Counted from the stretch's first letter, positions 48,278 to 58,036 are shown. The stretch: 64,000 nucleotides of DNA from Eubacterium sp. (GCA_017446095.1 JAFSRN010000019.1:101820-165819); one strand, 5' to 3'. Numbers and translations are program-made. Notes: generated from the sequence alone by a model not told the origin.

Positions 48278-49942
48278 TTAGTCATCCTCAAAAACCGCTC
48301 CTCTTGAACCCGACGTAACGTGCTGTGCGTATCTCTTGAGGTAGCCTGTGAGTTCCTGCTTCGGTGCCTGCCACTTTGCTCTGCGCTCTGCAAGCACTTC
48401 GTCTGAAACGTTTACTTTAAGCACTCTTGCAGGGATGTCGATTTCAATCTCGTCGCCGTCCTCAACAAGTGCGATTGTTCCGCCTACTGCAGCCTCGGGG
48501 CTAACGTGGCCGATTGAAGCGCCGCGTGTTGCGCCGGAGAATCTGCCGTCTGTGAGCAGCGCTACAGATTCGCCGAGCCCCATACCGATAATAGCAGAGG
48601 TCGGGGAAAGCATCTCACGCATACCGGGGCCGCCCTTCGGTCCCTCGTAGCGGATAACCACAACGTCGCCTGCAACAACCTTGCCGCCTGTGATGGCAGC
48701 GATTGCGTCCTCCTCGGAATCGTAGCACTTTGCAGGACCCTTATGCTGCATCATTTCGGGTGCAACCGCGCCCTTCTTAACAACTGCACCCTCTTCGGCA
48801 AGATTGCCCTTGAGCACAGCGATACCGCCGTCCTTGGAGAACGGAGTTTCAAGCTTTCTGATAACCTCGCCGTCTGCGTCTGCGGCAACGGAAATTCTGT
48901 CCGCAACCGTGCCGTTAACAGTAAGGCAGCCTGTGTTGATGAGTCCGCCGCGAGCAAGCTCTTTAATAACAGCCTGCATACCGCCAACGTCGTTGAGGTC
49001 TGTGATAAACACGGACGAAGCCGGATTCAGCTTACAAATCTGCGGCGTGGTGTTGCCCATATCGTTGAGGTCGGACAGGTCAATGTCGTGCCCTGCAGCG
49101 TGAGCAATCGCTGTGAGGTGAAGAATAGTATTTGTTGAACAGCCGATAGCCATATCGCAGCGCATAGCGTTTTCGATAGCCTTTTCCGTGATGATATCGG
49201 ACGGCTTGATGTTCTCTTTAAGCAGATCCATAACCCTCTCGCCTGCCATTTTTGCAAGGCGGAGTCTTGCGGAGTAAACAGCCGGAACGGTACCCGAACC
49301 CGGAAGCGACATACCGATTGACTCGGTAAGGCAGTTCATCGAGTTAGCGGTATACATACCCGAGCACGAGCCGCAGGTGGGGCAAGCGGTAAACGCAGTA
49401 GCCTCAAGGTTCTGCACGCTCATCTTGCCTACAGCCTCCGCGCCTACGTATTCAAACTGCTCGGACAGACCGATAGGATTCTTTGTTTCGGTGCTCTTAC
49501 CCGGAAGCATCGGGCCGCCGCTGATGAAGATACACGGCAGGTTGAGCCTGCACGCAGCAAGGAGCATACCGGGTACAATCTTATCACAGTTCGGGATGAA
49601 CACGATTGCGTCAAGCGGATGCGCTGTGAGCATAACCTCGATGCTGTCCGCGATGAGTTCGCGCGAGCACAGAGAGTACTTCATACCCTTGTGGTTCATT
49701 GCAATACCGTCGCAGACAGCGATGGTGTTGAACTCAAACGGCACGCCGCCTGCGTTGCGGATACCCGCCTTAACCTGCTCTGCGATTTTGTCCAGGTGCA
49801 TATGACCGGGAACGTAATCGCTCTTTGAATTAACAACCGCTACGAACGGTCTTTTCATTTCAAGTTCGTCAACGCCGAGAGCGCGCAGAAGTGAACGGTG
49901 CGGTGCTCTGGACGGACCTTCTTTGATTAAATCTGATCGCAT
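48278..49942 (-). CDS. ilvD: Dihydroxy-acid dehydratase
   Basis: 554 residues from the ATG at 49942 (GAAGGAGAAAA ribosome site). This Fe-S enzyme performs the dehydration step of valine, leucine and isoleucine synthesis. Cluster ligands are in [12 protein letters not shown] and [35 protein letters not shown] and [20 protein letters not shown] are also typical. No other ilv gene is in the window. Its leader region contains a repeat element, and no T-box or attenuator is visible. Confidence 0.97.
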   Translation of the reverse strand: MRSDLIKEGPSRAPHRSLLRALGVDELEMKRPFVAVVNSKSDYVPGHMHLDKIAEQVKAGIRNAGGVPFEFNTIAVCDGIAMNHKGMKYSLCSRELIADSIEVMLTAHPLDAIVFIPNCDKIVPGMLLAACRLNLPCIFISGGPMLPGKSTETKNPIGLSEQFEYVGAEAVGKMSVQNLEATAFTACPTCGSCSGMYTANSMNCLTESIGMSLPGSGTVPAVYSARLRLAKMAGERVMDLLKENIKPSDIITEKAIENAMRCDMAIGCSTNTILHLTAIAHAAGHDIDLSDLNDMGNTTPQICKLNPASSVFITDLNDVGGMQAVIKELARGGLINTGCLTVNGTVADRISVAADADGEVIRKLETPFSKDGGIAVLKGNLAEEGAVVKKGAVAPEMMQHKGPAKCYDSEEDAIAAITGGKVVAGDVVVIRYEGPKGGPGMREMLSPTSAIIGMGLGESVALLTDGRFSGATRGASIGHVSPEAAVGGTIALVEDGDEIEIDIPARVLKVNVSDEVLAERRAKWQAPKQELTGYLKRYAQHVTSGSRGAVFEDD

Positions 49943-49967
49943 AGTATTTTCTCCTTCGTCGAAAATA

Positions 49968-50088
49968 GTTTTCGGTGTTCTGTGTTCGGTTTTCGGCAAT
50001 TGACGGGCTCTGCCCGTACCCATATTATAGGTGTGGACGAAGTCCACCCAACAACTGAAAACTGAATACTGTTTACTGTATACCGGAA
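49968..50088. repeat. Heptad-bounded element upstream of ilvD
   Basis: Left TGTTCTG/TGTTCGG/TTTTCGG 7-mers, CGGGCTCTGCCCG, GTGGACGAAGTCCAC, right AACTGAA/ATACTGT-type 7-mers. The ilvD 5' end begins within about 25 bases of it. Confidence 0.85.
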
Positions 50089-50102
50089 TAACTGTTCAAC
50101 AG

Positions 50103-51935
50103 TTATTCCAAGGGTTTCATCGTGGGGAACGCAAGCACGTCGCGGATTGAGTAGTTATCCGTCAGCAGCATAACAAGTCTGTCTATGCCGATGCCGAGTC
50201 CGCCCGTTGGCGGCATACCGTACTCAAGCGCGGTAACAAAGTCCATATCAATCATATTCGCTTCGTCGTCGCCTGCTTCGCGCAGCTTCATCTGCGCCTC
50301 AAATCTGCCGAGCTGGTCAATCGGGTCGTTAAGTTCGGAATACGCGTTGCCGTATTCGCCGCCCAGAATAAACAGCTCAAAGCGCTCGGTGAGCACAGGG
50401 CAGTCGGGCTTACGCTTTGTAAGCGGACTGATTTCAACCGGATAGTCCATAATGAACGTGGGCTGAATCAGATTTTCCTCAACAAATTCCTCAAAGAACG
50501 AGTTGAGAATATCGCCCCAGGTTGCCTTGCCGTTTTCTATTTCAATTTCCTTTTCCTTCGCTATAGCGACAGCCTTTTCGTTATCGCTCATAAACTCTGC
50601 AAAGTCAACGCCGCTGTACTCCTTAACAGCCTCAACCATCGTCATACGCTTAAACGGCGACTCAAGGTCAATTTCCGTGCCGTTAAAGGTGATGTGCAGG
50701 TTGTCGCAAACCTCGTTTGCAGCGTTGCGGATAATCGCCTCCGCAATATCCATCATACCGTGGTAATCGGTAAACGCCTGGTAAAGCTCAATGCAGGTGA
50801 ACTCGGGGTTGTGGCGCACGTCCATACCCTCGTTGCGGAAGTTCCTGCCGATTTCGTAAACTCTCTCCATACCGCCGACGATGAGCCTTTTGAGGTAAAG
50901 CTCTGTCGCGATGCGCAGGTACATATCCATATCAAGCGTGTTGTGGTGCGTGATGAACGGCCTTGCAGCCGCGCCGCCTGCGATGGTGTTGAGCATCGGG
51001 GTTTCCACCTCGATAAAGCCGAGCGAATCAAGGTAGTTGCGGATTGAAGTGATAATCTTTGAACGCTTGATGAAGGTGTCCTTAACATCGGGGTTCATAA
51101 TCATATCAAGATAGCGCTTGCGGTACCTTGTGTCGGTGTCGGTCAGACCGTGGAATTTTTCAGGCAGAGGAAGCAGCGACTTTGCAAGCAGCCTTATCTG
51201 CTGCGCGTGGACGGAAATTTCGCCCGTTCTGGTCTTGAACACAAAGCCCGTGATTTCAACAATATCGCCGATATCCCAGGTTTTGAACTCCTTAAACACG
51301 TCCTCGCCGACGTCGTTCATACGCACATACGCCTGAATTCTGCCGTTTCTGTCCTGAATATCAATGAAGTTCGCCTTGCCCATATCGCGCCAGGTCATAA
51401 TTCTGCCTGCGATTGTAACTTCCTTTTCCTCAAGCTCGTCAAAGTTTGCCTTGATTTCGTCAGAGTGGTGAGTCTGGGTGGCAAGCGTGATTTCAAACGG
51501 GTCTTTGCCCTCGTCCTGCAGCGCCTTGAGTTTGTCAACCCTTATCTGCTTCTGCTCGTTTTCGGTGAGGACAACCTCCGCCATTTTCATCTGTGCGGCG
51601 TTTGCGTTGTTGCCGATAGCCTCAATCGCAGCAAGCACCTCTGCTTCGTCTGCGCCCTCGCCCTCAAGAGCAACTGCGCCCGTCTGCAAAAACAGCGTGT
51701 ACTTAACCTTATCGCCGTCAGCCTCCACAAGGTACTTGGGGTTAGTTTTTTCCTCATCGCCCTGCAGAGTGTTCTGCACCTTCATTCTGCTGTTCTTTTT
51801 AACAGCCTTGACGCCGCGCTTGCAGGCGTCCTCTTTATCAAACACGGGGGACTTGCCCACCGCCTTGTCATCAACAAAAAATTCAAAAGTGAAAGTACCG
51901 TCACCAGCCTTGGTGATTTCAAACTTTCCTGCCAT
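50103..51935 (-). CDS. lysS: Lysyl-tRNA synthetase (class II) with an N-terminal YegP-like tandem domain
   Basis: A 610-residue protein. The canonical LysRS starts near residue 120 ([18 protein letters not shown]) and has the OB fold, motif 1 ([10 protein letters not shown]), motif 2 ([20 protein letters not shown]) and motif 3 ([12 protein letters not shown]). In front are about 115 extra residues that look like two YegP/DUF1508 repeats ([20 protein letters not shown] ... [12 protein letters not shown], then [20 protein letters not shown] ... AIEAIGNN). Such a fusion is unusual for LysRS. Ribosome site GAAAGGA fixes the long start. Confidence 0.93.
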   Translation of the reverse strand: MAGKFEITKAGDGTFTFEFFVDDKAVGKSPVFDKEDACKRGVKAVKKNSRMKVQNTLQGDEEKTNPKYLVEADGDKVKYTLFLQTGAVALEGEGADEAEVLAAIEAIGNNANAAQMKMAEVVLTENEQKQIRVDKLKALQDEGKDPFEITLATQTHHSDEIKANFDELEEKEVTIAGRIMTWRDMGKANFIDIQDRNGRIQAYVRMNDVGEDVFKEFKTWDIGDIVEITGFVFKTRTGEISVHAQQIRLLAKSLLPLPEKFHGLTDTDTRYRKRYLDMIMNPDVKDTFIKRSKIITSIRNYLDSLGFIEVETPMLNTIAGGAAARPFITHHNTLDMDMYLRIATELYLKRLIVGGMERVYEIGRNFRNEGMDVRHNPEFTCIELYQAFTDYHGMMDIAEAIIRNAANEVCDNLHITFNGTEIDLESPFKRMTMVEAVKEYSGVDFAEFMSDNEKAVAIAKEKEIEIENGKATWGDILNSFFEEFVEENLIQPTFIMDYPVEISPLTKRKPDCPVLTERFELFILGGEYGNAYSELNDPIDQLGRFEAQMKLREAGDDEANMIDMDFVTALEYGMPPTGGLGIGIDRLVMLLTDNYSIRDVLAFPTMKPLE

Positions 51936-51956
51936 AGTGGTTTTTCCTTTCAGTCA

Positions 51957-52196
51957 AAACAGTTTTCGGTTTTCTGTTTTCGGTTTTCGGTTTGTTGGTG
52001 CCCCTTGGAGCGGGCGCCTCACCCTTTTGTCACCTGCGGTGACATTTTTGCTAGCGCAGACGCTCCCCTCTGTCACTTTGTGACATCTCCCCGTTAATCG
52101 GGGAGTACCTCACAGGGGAATCTCGCACGGCTGTTATAATAGGTGTGGACGAAGTCCACCCAACAACTGAACACTGAACACTGAACACCGAAAACT
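51957..52196. repeat. Long composite element between greA and lysS
   Basis: Left TTTTCGG/TTTTCTG 7-mers, an extended form of the CCCTTGGAGCGGGCGCCTCA block, GTCACTTTGTGAC, CTCCCCGTTAATCGGGGAG, GTGGACGAAGTCCAC, then AACTGAAC/ACCGAAAAC-type 7-mers complementary to the left. Confidence 0.88.
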
Positions 52197-52206
52197 TAAA
52201 ATATAA

Positions 52207-52677
52207 CTATTTTTCGATATTCAAAATTTCCAGTTCAATATTGCCAACCGGCGCTTCAACTGTTACGGTGTCGCCCACTTTTGCGCCGATAAGCGCAGCG
52301 CCAACAGGGCTTTCGTCGGTGATTTTGCCCTCTGCGGCGTTGTTCTGACCGTAGCCGACAATCTCGTAAACAATCTCTTTTTTATCGTTTTTACGAAGCA
52401 CCTTAACCTTTGCGCCCATCGAAACGCTGTCGCTGTCAAGCGACTCAACGATAACCGCGTTGTCAAGCTGATACTTAAGCTCGTTGATACGCGCCTCGAT
52501 TTTAGCCTGCTCGCTCTTTGCCTCGTCGTATTCGCTGTTCTCGGAAAGGTCACCGTAAGAACGTGCAACTTTCAGTTTTTCGGCAATATCGTCACGACCT
52601 TGGGTGGAAAGAAATTCAAGCTCTTCCTCAAGCTTCGCTTTGCCTGCTTCTGTCATTTTAAAAACTTTTGCTGCCAT
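52207..52677 (-). CDS. greA: Transcription elongation factor GreA
   Basis: A 156-residue GreA that rescues backtracked RNA polymerase. The N-terminal coiled coil has LEEELEFLSTQGRDDIAEKL and ARSYGDLSENSEYDEAKSEQ, with the acidic tip Asp and Glu. The C-terminal FKBP-like domain has EIVGYGQNNAAEGKITDESP and VGAALIGAKVGDTVTVEAP. It is upstream of lysS, separated by a repeat element. Ribosome site AAAGGAG. Confidence 0.97.
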   Translation of the reverse strand: MAAKVFKMTEAGKAKLEEELEFLSTQGRDDIAEKLKVARSYGDLSENSEYDEAKSEQAKIEARINELKYQLDNAVIVESLDSDSVSMGAKVKVLRKNDKKEIVYEIVGYGQNNAAEGKITDESPVGAALIGAKVGDTVTVEAPVGNIELEILNIEK

Positions 52678-52756
52678 ATCAAAAACTCCTTTAGTAAAAA
52701 TTACTCTTTTTTATCCTTATAATTATATATTATATATTATAAGATGTCAATATGTT

Positions 52757-53447
52757 TTTAATTCGGAATTCGGAATGCGGAATTCGGAATTTTGGGTGGA
52801 CTCCGTCCACACCTATTGTGTTTGAGCAACAATGTGGTCATCGTTCCCTACGGTGATGCTGTACTTGTAGGGAGTGCTGACCACAGCACTCCGCGTTATT
52901 GTCCGAGGCGAAGCCGAGTAACCGACACCTTGAGCCTTGAGCCTTGAGCCTTGAGCCTTGAGTCTAACGGAACGATGTGCCCTTGGAGCGGGCGCCTCAC
53001 CCTTTTGTCACCTGCGGTGACATTTCCCCTCACAGGGGAATCTCATCGTTCCCTACGGTGATGCTGTACTTGTAGGGAGCGGCGTCCTCGACGCTCCGCA
53101 TTATAATCGGGTGTGGGCAGAGCCCGCCAAACACCTTGAGTCTTGAGCCTTGAGCCTAACGGAACGATGTGGTCATCGTTTCCTACGGTTATACCTGCGG
53201 GCGATTCGTGAATCGCCCCTACTTATTGTCCGAGGCGAAGCCGAGTAACCGACACCTTGAGCCTTGAGTCTTAAGTCTTGAGCCTAACGGAACGATGTGC
53301 CCTTGGAGCGGGCGCCTCACCCTTTTGTCACCTGCGGTGACATTTCCCCTCACAGGGGAATCTCATCGTTCCCTACATTATACCTGCGAGCGATTCGTGA
53401 ATCGCCCCTACTTATTGCCCGAGCGCAGCGAGTAACCAACAACCGCA
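52757..53447. repeat. Large tandem mosaic of repeat modules (greA upstream region)
   Basis: About 690 bases without a gene. ATTCGGA/ATGCGGA 7-mers, GTGGACTCCGTCCAC, GTAGGGAGTGCTGACCACAG, GTCCGAGGCGAAGCCGAGTA, runs of TTGAGCC, and the GATG...CATC hairpin both interrupted by the CCCTTGGAG block (52965-53058, 53285-53376) and uninterrupted (about 53157). Also GGGCGATTCGTGAATCGCCC twice. Several elements appear stacked. Confidence 0.9.
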
Positions 53448-53476
53448 AACTAAAAAGCACCCTCTCGGGTGCTTTT
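53448..53476 (-). terminator. Terminator of the coiled-coil protein gene
   Basis: AAAAGCACCC/GGGTGCTTTT stem with a short TCTC loop, immediately after the stop codon at 53479. Confidence 0.85.
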
Positions 53477-53478
53477 GC

Positions 53479-54039
53479 TTAGCTATGCTTATTCTGTGCG
53501 TTTGAGATACCCTGGCGGATTCTGCGAACGTCCTGAAGTGATTTGTAAAGCGCGTCGTCAATGGAAAGGAGTGTGTCGTCTGCATAGTTGTTGACTGCGC
53601 TGAGCATTTCTCTGGACTTATTCTGTGCGGAAGTAACCATCTCGTTTGCCTGAGTGGTTGCGTTGCCGAGGATTTCCGACGCCTGATTCTGTGCGTCCTG
53701 AATGAACTGCCTGCCCTGCTCGTTAGCGTTTGCCATAATGTCTGCAGCTTCCTTCTGTGCAGCCTTGGTGATTTCGTCACGGGCAACCATATCTCTTGCT
53801 TCAGCCTGAGCCTTCTTGATAATCTCGGCTGCTTCTTTTTTAGCCTCTTCAAGAATGGTGTTTCTTGAATCAACAATAGCCTTAGCCTGCTTTGTTTCCT
53901 GCGGTGTGTTAAGACGGATATCTTCGATGATAGTCTTAATCTTATCAACGTCTACCGCGCTCTTTTTGGAAAGCGGAAGGGCGGTTGCGTCATCGAGTAC
54001 GTCTTCAAGATCTTCAAGTAAAATGTCTGTGTTTGTCAT
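53479..54039 (-). CDS. Coiled-coil (DivIVA/ATPase-b-like) protein
   Basis: 186 residues from the ATG at 54039. After MTNTDILLEDLEDVLDDATA it is almost entirely Ala/Glu/Gln/Lys-rich helix (about 50-150; ILEEAKKEAAEIIKKAQAEA and heptads with N/Q), then a short helical tail (TLLSIDDALYKSLQDVRRIR). No signal peptide or membrane segment. The pattern is that of cytoplasmic scaffold proteins in the DivIVA/SepF neighbourhood; a function cannot be assigned. It starts 1 base after the coaD stop, and its AAAGGAG ribosome site is inside coaD. Confidence 0.75.
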   Translation of the reverse strand: MTNTDILLEDLEDVLDDATALPLSKKSAVDVDKIKTIIEDIRLNTPQETKQAKAIVDSRNTILEEAKKEAAEIIKKAQAEARDMVARDEITKAAQKEAADIMANANEQGRQFIQDAQNQASEILGNATTQANEMVTSAQNKSREMLSAVNNYADDTLLSIDDALYKSLQDVRRIRQGISNAQNKHS

Positions 54040-54040
54040 A

Positions 54041-54526
54041 TTATTTAACTCCTTTACATCTTTTATATATATCTTCTGCAATACCTGAGGGAACAAACGG
54101 TCTTATATCGCCGCCGAGGGTGCAAACCTCTTTAACCATACTTGAGGACAAAAACATATTTTCGCCCTTTGCGCACAGGAACATAGTTTCCGCGTCGGGA
54201 TAAAGGGATTTGTTGATGAGCGCCTGCTGGAATTCGTACTCGAAATCGGACATAGCGCGCAGCCCTTTGACAATTGCAACTGCGCCGTTTTCCCTGGCGT
54301 AGTCAACTAAAAGTCCGTTATATGTGTCAATTTTCACATTGGGTTTGGTGACGGAACGCCTGATGAATTCCATCCTCTCCTCCACCGTGAAAAGAGATGC
54401 CTTTTTGCTGCTGTTACTCATAACGAGGACCGTAACCTCGTCAAAAATCTCCGCCGCGCGTTCGATAATATCGATGTGGCCGAGGGTAACAGGGTCAAAA
54501 CTACCGGGACAAATTGCCTTTTTCAT
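54041..54526 (-). CDS. coaD: Phosphopantetheine adenylyltransferase
   Basis: 161 residues from the ATG at 54526, the family length. It adds AMP to 4'-phosphopantetheine in CoA synthesis. Signatures: AICPGSFDPVTLGHIDIIER with the TxGH nucleotide motif, YNGLLVDYARENGAVAIVKG-LR and the ISSTxxR-like FLSSSMVKEV. AAGGAT, which contains the rsmD stop codon region, serves as its ribosome site. An ATG 18 bases upstream has none. rsmD-coaD order is common in Firmicutes. Confidence 0.95.
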   Translation of the reverse strand: MKKAICPGSFDPVTLGHIDIIERAAEIFDEVTVLVMSNSSKKASLFTVEERMEFIRRSVTKPNVKIDTYNGLLVDYARENGAVAIVKGLRAMSDFEYEFQQALINKSLYPDAETMFLCAKGENMFLSSSMVKEVCTLGGDIRPFVPSGIAEDIYKRCKGVK

Positions 54527-54533
54527 AACCGAT

Positions 54534-55076
54534 TTATCCTTCATTCCTGCGGTAATATGTCAGCTTTGACTTGCCGTACTTGCGCTCGCGCGATTTGGCA
54601 AAGTCGCCTGCCGTATCGGGCATAGGCTCGTTTGCTCTGCTTTCGCAGATAATCACGCCGTCGTCGCTCATATGCTGTGCGAGAGCGTCAAGGCATTTTT
54701 CATAAAGCCCTTCGCTGTACGGCGGGTCGAGAAAAGCGATATCGTAACTGCCGCCCCTCATAAGAAAGGAAACTGCGTCTGCAAACACAAGGTTTGCTCT
54801 GTCGCCAAAGCCGCAATGGTTGATGTTGCCCTCGGTGATTTTGTAAGCCGCTCTGTTATTTTCAACAAAAGTGCAAACCGCCGCACCCCTGCTCAGAGCC
54901 TCTATACCAAGCTGCCCGCAGCCTGCAAACAAATCGAGCACGCGCTTGCCCTCCAGCTCAAACTGGATGGAGCTGAACAGCGCTTCCTTGACTGCCTGCG
55001 AGGTCGGACGGGTTACGTCCTCACCTGATAGGGTTTCAAGTTTTCTGCCTCTTGCGGTACCTGTGATTACACGCAT
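54534..55076 (-). CDS. rsmD: 16S rRNA (guanine966-N2)-methyltransferase
   Basis: A 180-residue SAM methyltransferase. The start RVITGTARGRKLETL and VTRPTSQAVKEALFSSIQ are family hallmarks. SAM binding is in VLDLFAGCGQLGIEALSRGA, and the catalytic motif is FLDPPY. It modifies G966 of 16S rRNA during 30S assembly. It lies 7 bases upstream of coaD. A MITE-like element fills the space in front of it. Confidence 0.95.
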   Translation of the reverse strand: MRVITGTARGRKLETLSGEDVTRPTSQAVKEALFSSIQFELEGKRVLDLFAGCGQLGIEALSRGAAVCTFVENNRAAYKITEGNINHCGFGDRANLVFADAVSFLMRGGSYDIAFLDPPYSEGLYEKCLDALAQHMSDDGVIICESRANEPMPDTAGDFAKSRERKYGKSKLTYYRRNEG

Positions 55077-55090
55077 AGTTTGTTTCCTTT

Positions 55091-55366
55091 AAGTGAAGTA
55101 AGACAAATCTAAACACGGTTTAAAATGGCAGATTTGCCTTATCTCTGTGTTAAAAACACTTGGAATACGCGAGTATTCCTGCGTTTTTTTGCCTTGACCT
55201 AAACCAAATCTGCTCATTTTAAACTGCATAGCACCTTAAATGCTTTAAGTTAAGATGAAATTTGGTATTTGAGGTCGCAGCTTTGCTGGCGCAAAGCAAG
55301 AACGAAAATGCCGAAGTTCGCTTAAATCAATCATTTAAGGCGGTTCAGATTTGTCTTGCTTCACTT
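55091..55366. mobile_element. MITE-like element with 20-bp terminal inverted repeats
   Basis: AAGTGAAGTAAGACAAATCT (55091-55110) and AGATTTGTCTTGCTTCACTT (55347-55366) match at 19 of 20 positions as inverted repeats. Nested inside are GTTTAAAATGGCAGATTTG (about 55118) and CAAATCTGCTCATTTTAAAC (about 55204), also inverted. No ORF. It is of a different type from the heptad elements and fills the rsmD-uvrC gap. Confidence 0.75.
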
Positions 55367-55427
55367 ATATTAAATCATTAAATATTATAACTATCTGCGC
55401 CGTTTTAGTCAAGGCATTCAATAAATT

Positions 55428-57248
55428 TTAATTATTTTGATAATGTTTTGCAATATCTTGTGCATTTTGTAGTGAAATACCGGGTACACTACACAACTCC
55501 TCGACTGTAGCCTCTTTGATTTTTGCCACGGTTTTGAAGTGTTTTAGCAAATTTTTTGCCTTTTTTTCGCCGATGCCGTCAATTTTCATCAGTCCTGACG
55601 AGAAGGTTGACTTTTTGTGCTTTTTGCGGTGGTAGGTTATCGCAAAGCGGTGAACCTCCTCCTGAATGTTGGACACAAGCGTGAACGCGCTGCGGTGCGA
55701 GTTTATCTGAATTTCGCCGCCGTCAAAGGCAATGGCACGCGTGCGGTGCTTGCTGTCCTTGACCATACCGAACACAGGCACGTCGATTTCCATCTCGCGG
55801 ATAACAGGCAGCACGGCGTTTACCTGAGGTTCGCCGCCGTCGAGCAGGATAAGGTCGGGCTTGATTTTGAACGTGCTGCCCTCCTCGTCCTCATAGTAAT
55901 GCTTAAAGCGGCGCGTCAGGACTTCGTTCATCGAGCCGACGTCGTTCTGCCCGTCAAAGCCCTTAATCGCAAAACGCTTGTAGGCGCTTTTCATCGGTCT
56001 GCCGTTGTGGAACACCACCATACCGGCAACGTTGTCCGCGCCGAAGGTGTGCGAAATGTCGTAGCTTTCAATGTATTCGGGCGGCTTGGGAAGCCCCAGA
56101 AGCTCTGCAAGCTCTTCAAGCGCAGCCATTTCCCTGCCGAGCCTGCCCTGCTGCTGGGCAAGGTGCTCGTTTGCGTTTTTGACGCACATATTCACGATGG
56201 CAAGGTGCTCGCCCTTTTGCGGGTGAATGATTTCGCACTTCTTGCCGCGGATGCTCTCAAGGTGCTGACGCAGCAGCTCTTCGTCGGCAATATCGCCGTC
56301 AACCGCAACGCGCGACGGGATGTACTCGCGCATCGAATAGTAGCGCTCAATCAGCTCAAAGCGCGCCTCCGCAAGGTCGTCGACGCTGTCAATCAGCCAA
56401 TGCTCGGTGTCGTAAAGCCTGCCGTTTTTAAAGCGCAGCACGTCAAAGCACGCCTTTTTGTTGCCGTTAACGAGGGCGAAAACGTCCTCCTCCGGCACAT
56501 TGATGGAAACCACCTTCTGCTTTTCGTCAAGGTTCTTGATTGCCTTGATTCTGTCGCGCAGCTTGGCGGCTTTTTCAAACTCAAGATTTTCGGAATACTC
56601 CTGCATTTTTGCGGTCATATCCTTAACCGCCTTCGCGCTGCCGCCCTTGAGGAACGCCACGGCGTCCGCAACGTTCTGCGCGTATTCCTCCTGCGTTATG
56701 CCTGCGTTGCACGGCGCGCTGCACAGCCCCATAAAACCGTTGAGGCACGGGCGCGACTTGCCGTAATCGCGCGGAAACTGCTTGTTACAGGAGGGCAGCT
56801 TGAAGATTTTGAGCGTTTCCTCAACCGCCTTTTTGACCGAAAATGTGGAGATAAACGGACCGATATAGGTAGCGTTTTCGTCGTCCATACGGTAGCACTC
56901 GCGTATGCGCGGAAACTCGCCCTTTGTAACCTTAATATAATTGTAGCCCTTGTCGTCCTTGAGCAGGATGTTGTACTTGGGCATATGCTGCTTAATCAGC
57001 GAGCACTCGAGCACAAGTGCCTCAAACTCGGTATCACAGAGGATGTAGTCAAAATCATCAACATTTTCGACCATTCTGACAACCTTCATCGAGTGCCCCG
57101 AATGGCTGCCGAAGTAGGAGGAAACCCTGTTTTTGAGCGCCTTCGCCTTGCCGATGTATATTATTTTTTTGTCCTTATTCTTCATAATATACACGCCCGG
57201 CTGCAGCGGCAGCGCCATAGCCTTCCTGCGTAGCTCTTTTTCAGTCAC
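55428..57248 (-). CDS. uvrC: Excinuclease ABC subunit C
   Basis: 606 residues from the GTG at 57248, set by GAAAGGAGG 6 bases upstream; upstream in-frame codons lack a ribosome site. UvrC makes both cuts in nucleotide excision repair. Visible parts: the GIY-YIG nuclease domain (GVYIMKNKDKKIIYIGKAKA, about 1-100), CNKQFPRDYGKSRPCLNGFM-GLC, a UvrB-interacting domain, the RNase H-like domain (IESYDISHTFGADNVAGMVV) and a helix-hairpin-helix end (IDGIGEKKAKNLLKHF). Confidence 0.97.
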   Translation of the reverse strand: MTEKELRRKAMALPLQPGVYIMKNKDKKIIYIGKAKALKNRVSSYFGSHSGHSMKVVRMVENVDDFDYILCDTEFEALVLECSLIKQHMPKYNILLKDDKGYNYIKVTKGEFPRIRECYRMDDENATYIGPFISTFSVKKAVEETLKIFKLPSCNKQFPRDYGKSRPCLNGFMGLCSAPCNAGITQEEYAQNVADAVAFLKGGSAKAVKDMTAKMQEYSENLEFEKAAKLRDRIKAIKNLDEKQKVVSINVPEEDVFALVNGNKKACFDVLRFKNGRLYDTEHWLIDSVDDLAEARFELIERYYSMREYIPSRVAVDGDIADEELLRQHLESIRGKKCEIIHPQKGEHLAIVNMCVKNANEHLAQQQGRLGREMAALEELAELLGLPKPPEYIESYDISHTFGADNVAGMVVFHNGRPMKSAYKRFAIKGFDGQNDVGSMNEVLTRRFKHYYEDEEGSTFKIKPDLILLDGGEPQVNAVLPVIREMEIDVPVFGMVKDSKHRTRAIAFDGGEIQINSHRSAFTLVSNIQEEVHRFAITYHRKKHKKSTFSSGLMKIDGIGEKKAKNLLKHFKTVAKIKEATVEELCSVPGISLQNAQDIAKHYQNN

Positions 57249-57287
57249 AATTTTCCTCCTTTCCAAGGGATTGCATTGACGTTCAAA

Positions 57288-57530
57288 CAATCCCTGTAGG
57301 GAGTGCTGACCACAGCACTCCGCAATAAAATGGGTGCGGGTGTCCCGCCCGACCCCTTGAGTCTTGAGCCTAACGGAACAATGTGGTCATCGTTCCCTAC
57401 ATTATACCTGCGGGCGATTCGTGAATCGCCCCTACTTATTGTCCGAGGCGAAACCGAGTAACCGACACCTTGAGCCTTGAGCCTTGAGCCTAACGGAACG
57501 ATGTGGTCATCGTTCCCTACACATTCCGTT
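57288..57530. repeat. Composite element between ptsH and uvrC
   Basis: GTAGGGAGTGCTGACCACAG, two uninterrupted AACGATG/CATCGTT hairpins (one as AACAATG), GGGCGATTCGTGAATCGCCC, GTCCGAGGCGAAACCGAGTA and TTGAGCC 7-mers. No gene. Confidence 0.87.
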
Positions 57531-57539
57531 ATCTTTAAT

Positions 57540-57568
57540 ACAAAAAAACACCGCATTGCGGTGCTTTG
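57540..57568 (-). terminator. Terminator of ptsH
   Basis: AAAGCACCGC/GCGGTGTTTTTTT hairpin on the minus strand, between the ptsH stop and the element. Confidence 0.8.
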
Positions 57569-57587
57569 CGTGTTGTGGATTAGTTAA

Positions 57588-57851
57588 TTACTCATTGAAG
57601 CCGCTTTTAACAAGGGCTACAAGACCTTCAACAGCCTCTTCTTCGTCTGAACCGTCAGCGATGATTCTGATAGCTGTTCCGCCCATAATGCCAAGTGAAA
57701 GCACACCGAGAAGTGATTTAGCGTTTACCCTTCTCTCTTCCTTTTCTACCCAGATAGAGGATTTGAACTCGTTAGCCTTCTGGATGAAGAAGGTTGCCGG
57801 GCGTGCGTGAAGTCCAACCTGATTTTCAACAGTTACATCTTTTACAAACAT
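57588..57851 (-). CDS. ptsH: HPr phosphocarrier protein
   Basis: An 87-residue HPr. His15 in VGLHARPA is the phosphocarrier site for PTS sugar uptake, and Ser46 in AKSLLGVLSLGI is the HPr kinase site used in catabolite control. Both sites are kept, so it is HPr rather than Crh. Ribosome site GAGAGGTAC. It stands alone without ptsI; a 185-base gap separates it from trmD. Confidence 0.95.
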   Translation of the reverse strand: MFVKDVTVENQVGLHARPATFFIQKANEFKSSIWVEKEERRVNAKSLLGVLSLGIMGGTAIRIIADGSDEEEAVEGLVALVKSGFNE

Positions 57852-58036
57852 ATCTAGTACCTCTCAAAAAACCAAATGATATATGTTGTGTCAATTAATA
57901 ACTTTTTTAGTTACCTGCTATATTATAGCACTTAAAATTCAATCGTCAACGAACTTTTAAAAACTTCGTATGACTAATGAATTATTAACAAAAAGAACTG
58001 CTGATATTTGTGCAATTTTAACAGAATTTTTTTGGC

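Noticed and set aside
37655-53447. CRISPR array
   Set aside because: The repeats are 7-mers or palindromic modules without regular 30-40 base spacers, and no cas genes are present.
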